From: Phycisphaerales bacterium
GTDB taxonomy: Bacteria; Planctomycetota; Phycisphaerae; UBA1845
Assembly (NCBI GenBank): GCA_030612785.1
Contig: JAUWNF010000157.1
Coordinates: forward strand, 1-7,453
Direction of reading: 5' to 3'
DNA: 7,453 nt
Every line of letters starts with the position of its first letter. Position 1 is the first letter of the stretch. The position numbers were made by a program, and so were the translations under genes. The notes under the pieces were generated by a model, which worked only from the letters and a program-made list of their open reading frames with translations, was not told the origin of the DNA and searched no databases. This document shows positions 4,682-7,453 of this stretch, piece after piece.

Positions 4682-5992
4682 CTACGGAGATTCCGGGGCG
4701 GGCTTGCGCGCCTGCTGAGCATAGCTCTGGACGGCCTGGGCTTCGCTGAGAGCCCGGTCGGCGGCGGTTTCGGCGTCGTTGGCTTTGCTCTCGGCCCGCG
4801 TTCGCGCCCGCTGGGCGTCGTCGCGGTGGGTCTGGGCTTCGAGACGGGCTTGGTGGGCCAGGTCGGCCGCCTCGTGCACCTCTGCTTTCAGCTTGGCGAC
4901 TTCGGCGTGCAGCCGGGCAACCTCTCGCTGAGCGGCGGCAGCTTTGGCGCGGTAGCCGAGCACCTCGTCGTGAGCGGCGGCAGCCCGGGTCAGCAACTGG
5001 TTGACCTCGGTGACCAGGAAGTCGGCCATCTGCCGCAAACCGCCCTGGATCGAGTTGACTGTCTCGGGGGGCACAGGCGCGTCGGCGCCATCGGTTACCG
5101 GTATGACGGCACTGACCAAATCGGGTTCGCTACTTTGGTCCGCACCGTCAGCGGGGGTGTCGATCTCCCCCTCCACCGCCTGAGGCTCGTCGGCAGCAGC
5201 GTCGATCTCCGGTGGCGTTTCGGAAACCGCTTCGATTGTGCTCGCCTCGTCGGCGGGCTCTACGCTGTCCTCGGCAATCTCGGGCACTTCGTGTTCTGAG
5301 GCGTCGGGCGGAGCGACCTCGCCCACAGCCTCGTCGCTGAGCATGTTGTCGGACTGGTCTTCACCCTCCGGCGGAGTTGCTTCCTCCGTGACGGCAGCTA
5401 CCACGTCCGCCGCCCCGTCCTCCCCGGCGGGAGGGGTTTCGGAGCCCTCCACCAGTTCCTGCAGAGCCGACACATTGTCTTCCACGTTTTGCAGCACGTC
5501 CTCGATGGCTTGGTCCGACATTTCAGTATCACTCATGGTTGTCCTCGGTTGCGGCAATGGTTGCCCGTTGGAGTTGACCGCAGGTTCGGGTGCGGCGGTT
5601 TCGTACTCGTCGGCCAGCGCCGCGGCGGTGTCGGCGTCAGAGGTTCGGACCTGCTCCGCGAGATCCGCTCGAATCTGGGCGGCCTCATCCTGGACGACAT
5701 CTTGCTTGATGAGTGCAGGGATGTGCGGTGCCTCGGTGTCGATCTGGTCTATAGAGGCCGCAACCGCTGAATCACGGGCATCGTGCAGAATCGCGTTGAG
5801 TTCGCACAGGTTTTCGTGCGCCTGAGTCTTGGCTTGGAGGGCACTGGCGAAAGCGTCGTTGGCACCGTGGCCGCACTGGCGCAGCAGTTCGAGTTCGGTG
5901 CGCAGGCGAACAAGTTCCGTTTCATCCTGAGGCGCGACGGTCTGCACCTGCCCTCTGCGCGGGATCCGAATCTCCTGAGGAATGCCGGGCAT
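4682..5992 (-). CDS. Acidic, disordered and coiled-coil protein of unknown function
   Basis: This encodes 436 aa from the ATG at 5992, chosen for AGAGG (5998-6002) five bases upstream; the frame extends to a GTG at 6055 without such support. Four regions are visible. Residues 24-40 form a short heptad segment (ETELVRLRTELELLRQ) next to Cys40. About 41-115 are helical, with Cys63. About 153-314 are strongly acidic and Pro/Ser/Thr-rich with repeated TPPAGED and TPPEGED units, surely disordered. About 316-429 form an Ala/Glu/Arg/Gln-rich coiled coil. There is no signal peptide, membrane segment or catalytic motif. The architecture resembles cytoplasmic scaffolding or chromosome- and cell-organisation proteins, but no family is recognised. 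A second in-frame ATG with its own ribosome binding site lies at 5536. The gene is divergent from the radical SAM gene and ends 69 bp before the MerR-type gene on the same strand. Confidence 0.82.
   Translation of the reverse strand: MPGIPQEIRIPRRGQVQTVAPQDETELVRLRTELELLRQCGHGANDAFASALQAKTQAHENLCELNAILHDARDSAVAASIDQIDTEAPHIPALIKQDVVQDEAAQIRADLAEQVRTSDADTAAALADEYETAAPEPAVNSNGQPLPQPRTTMSDTEMSDQAIEDVLQNVEDNVSALQELVEGSETPPAGEDGAADVVAAVTEEATPPEGEDQSDNMLSDEAVGEVAPPDASEHEVPEIAEDSVEPADEASTIEAVSETPPEIDAAADEPQAVEGEIDTPADGADQSSEPDLVSAVIPVTDGADAPVPPETVNSIQGGLRQMADFLVTEVNQLLTRAAAAHDEVLGYRAKAAAAQREVARLHAEVAKLKAEVHEAADLAHQARLEAQTHRDDAQRARTRAESKANDAETAADRALSEAQAVQSYAQQARKPAPESP
5534..5546 (-). promoter_or_regulatory. 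Candidate internal translation start in the acidic coiled-coil gene
   Basis: An in-frame ATG (5534-5536) is preceded at six bases by GAGG (5543-5546). It would give a 284-aa isoform beginning MSDTEMSDQAIEDVL, lacking the N-terminal helical part but keeping the acidic region and C-terminal coiled coil. Chance occurrence cannot be excluded. Confidence 0.35.
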
Positions 5993-6326
5993 GTGTACCT
6001 CTAAACACGATCTCTGCTTGGCGGCCCGACGCGCGGGGGAGTAACAGCTTCGCACGGCGCGGGCGCGCGGATTTACACTCCTGTATTAGGTTTTCGGCCG
6101 CGACCGGGGGCGGCGTTAGGTCGAACATGTGGTCCAATAATCGTTGGCCGGTCTTGCTCTCGCGATCATCCATAGTAGCGGCCGGCGTCTCGCAGGGTAC
6201 GTGTTTAGCGTGCCACTGGAAACAACCCTGGCACACGGTAGAATCCGGCGCGTTCGAGTCGGGCCAAGAACCGCTTGGTACGCCGGTTGCGCTTCGGCGC
6301 CGGCCGGGTGACGGGGAGAAACGACC
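5993..6326. other. Divergent intergenic region without a gene
   Basis: This 334-bp stretch separates the minus-strand coiled-coil gene from the plus-strand radical SAM gene and should hold promoters for both. No reading frame here has credible composition or start signals. A weak plus-strand -10, TAGAAT (6239-6244), lies 82 bp before the GTG at 6327, with CTGGAA at 17 bp as a poor -35. On the minus strand no convincing pair is seen. No structured RNA or repeat was recognised. Confidence 0.5.
6239..6244 (+). promoter_or_regulatory. Possible -10 element for the radical SAM gene
   Basis: TAGAAT differs from TATAAT at one position. The -35 candidate CTGGAA (6216-6221) at 17 bp spacing is weak, so this is a tentative call that implies an untranslated leader of about 75 bases. 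Confidence 0.3.
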
Positions 6327-7453
6327 GTGGCCACATTGGCAGAACACGTCAGCCGCGAGTTGCTTCCCTACGTCACCAAACCCGCGCAGTACATCGGCGG
6401 AGAGTTGAACCAACTGGCCCAGCCGGGTGATTGGGAGCAGGCCGCCGTCCGGGTGGCCATTGCCTTCCCCGACACCTACGCCATCGGCATGAGTCATCTG
6501 GGCTGCCGGATTCTCTACTGGTTGTGCAACCATACGCCGGGGGTGACGGCCGAGCGCGTCTATTGCCCGTGGCTCGATGCCGAGCGGGTCATGCGGGCCA
6601 AGGGAATCCCCCTGTTCACCTGGGACACCCGCCAGCCGGCCGCCGCCGCGGATATCTTCGCGATCTCCTTGCAATATGAGATGGGGTTCAGCAACGTGCT
6701 GACGTTGTTGGACTTGGCGGGCATTCCGTTGCACAGTAGCGAACGCGATGATTCTCATCCCCTGGTCATCGCCGGAGGCCCACAAGCGGACAACCCTGAG
6801 CCGATGGCGCCGTTTCTCGATCTGGTCGTGCTCGGCGACGGCGAGGGCTCGATGGCGGCGATCCTAGCGGAATATCGAAAGTTGAAAGACGCGGGGATCA
6901 GGCGGCGGGAGATGGTCGTTCATCTGGCCCGCAAGTTCGAGTGGATTTACGCGCCCGGACTGTACGATTTCACCTACCATCCGGACGGCACTATCGCACG
7001 CCTGGTTCCCTCACGCGATGACATCCCCACGCGGATCGTGCGGTGTCAGACCGATGACTTCGACGCTGCGCCGTTTCCGGTTCGACCGTTGGTGCCTTTC
7101 GTCGAGGTTGTCCATGATCGAGTGGCCATCGAGATCATGCGCGGTTGCCCGCAACGCTGCCGCTTCTGTCACGCGGGCTACACCAAGCGGCCGCTGCGCG
7201 TGCGCAGTGTCCAACGCATCCTGGAGATTGCCGAACAGAGCTATCGAACCACCGGCATGAACGAGATCGGCCTCTTGTCGCTCTCCACGGCGGACTATCC
7301 CGACCTGGCGGAACTCGCCCAGGCCGTCCATCAGCGCTTCAAGGACCGCCGGGTGAGCGCCAGCGTCCCGTCGTTACGGGTGGACAAGATGCTGCAAGAC
7401 ATTCCCAGGTTGGTAAAGGGCGTCCGCAAAGGTGGGGTCACCCTCGCGGTGGA
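6327..7453 (+). CDS. B12-binding-like radical SAM protein (TIGR03960 type), 3'-truncated by the window edge
   Basis: From the GTG at 6327, with GGGGAG (6313-6318) eight bases upstream, 375 codons are open to the window end. The N-terminal half (about residues 40-190) resembles the B12-binding-like domain of uncharacterised radical SAM proteins of the TIGR03960 family: FPDTYAIGMSHLG (48-59... in an AVRVAIAFPDT strand), FAISLQYEMGFSNVL, AGGPQADNPEP and GDGEG. The radical SAM core follows, with the iron-sulfur ligands C274, C278 and C281 in RGCPQRCRFCHAG (CX3CX2C), whose 4Fe-4S cluster reductively cleaves S-adenosylmethionine. No canonical DxHxxG cobalamin-ligand motif is seen, so true B12 binding is doubtful. 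In this family a DUF2344/TIGR03936-type region often follows, fused or as the next gene; it would lie beyond the window. The reaction is unknown. The gene is divergent from the acidic coiled-coil gene. Confidence 0.88.
   Translation, partial: MATLAEHVSRELLPYVTKPAQYIGGELNQLAQPGDWEQAAVRVAIAFPDTYAIGMSHLGCRILYWLCNHTPGVTAERVYCPWLDAERVMRAKGIPLFTWDTRQPAAAADIFAISLQYEMGFSNVLTLLDLAGIPLHSSERDDSHPLVIAGGPQADNPEPMAPFLDLVVLGDGEGSMAAILAEYRKLKDAGIRRREMVVHLARKFEWIYAPGLYDFTYHPDGTIARLVPSRDDIPTRIVRCQTDDFDAAPFPVRPLVPFVEVVHDRVAIEIMRGCPQRCRFCHAGYTKRPLRVRSVQRILEIAEQSYRTTGMNEIGLLSLSTADYPDLAELAQAVHQRFKDRRVSASVPSLRVDKMLQDIPRLVKGVRKGGVTLAV

Noticed and set aside
5238..5825. 195-aa plus-strand reading frame, very Ser-rich
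   Set aside because: It is antisense to the acidic region of the coiled-coil gene. Its Ser/Ala composition is what complementing Glu/Ala/Asp codons produces, and it has no ribosome binding site.
6216..6248. Sigma-54-type promoter suggested by TGGCAC
   Set aside because: The required GC of the -12 element is absent at the correct spacing.
5922..6785. 287-aa minus-strand reading frame spanning the divergent intergenic region
   Set aside because: It overlaps the start of the radical SAM gene on the other strand and the beginning of the coiled-coil gene. Its composition is shadow-like and no start signal is seen.
1..7453. CRISPR array, tRNA, rRNA or transposase gene
   Set aside because: No regularly spaced direct repeats, cloverleaf-like sequence or transposase motifs were seen on reading either strand.

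Overview
The window reads as a piece of a GC-rich bacterial chromosome. Planctomycetota, perhaps a Phycisphaerae-like lineage, is the best guess. That is an inference from GTG/TTG starts, loosely packed genes, short interspersed palindromic repeats, long low-complexity coiled-coil proteins and lipoprotein-rich content. No rRNA, tRNA or universal marker is present to prove it.

Layout. At 1-1026 (+) is the 3' part of a gene for a long, highly charged coiled-coil protein. Its last codons run into a 140-bp nested inverted-repeat element (969-1108). Converging on it from the right are six minus-strand genes. In transcription order these are: a 436-aa acidic, disordered and coiled-coil protein (5992-4682); a MerR-type regulator (4612-4088) with its own palindrome and an apparently near-leaderless promoter; a signal-peptide-bearing protein-L-isoaspartate O-methyltransferase (3981-3148); then, after a 432-bp non-coding stretch with two repeat structures, a tight three-gene operon. 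The operon is a 71-aa lipoprotein (2715-2500), an exported TlpA-like thioredoxin with an alpha-helical, possibly TPR-type, C-terminal half (2512-1451), and a 104-aa hypothetical protein (1454-1140). At the right, after a 334-bp divergent intergenic region, a plus-strand B12-binding-like radical SAM protein of the TIGR03960 type begins at 6327 and runs off the window.

How the parts relate. The three-gene operon has overlapping ends at both junctions, so its products are probably made together. Two of them carry export signals. The lipoprotein has a C-terminal CX6C pair, so a thiol-redox partnership with the thioredoxin is a testable idea. The isoaspartate methyltransferase also has an export signal, unlike the usual cytosolic enzyme. 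I see no CRISPR array, transposase, tRNA or phage gene. The most unusual DNA-level content is the pair of MITE/REP-like elements (969-1108 and 3030-3146). Each has 16-17 bp perfect terminal inverted repeats, internal hairpins and weak 5-bp flanking duplications, and each touches the 3' end of a gene.
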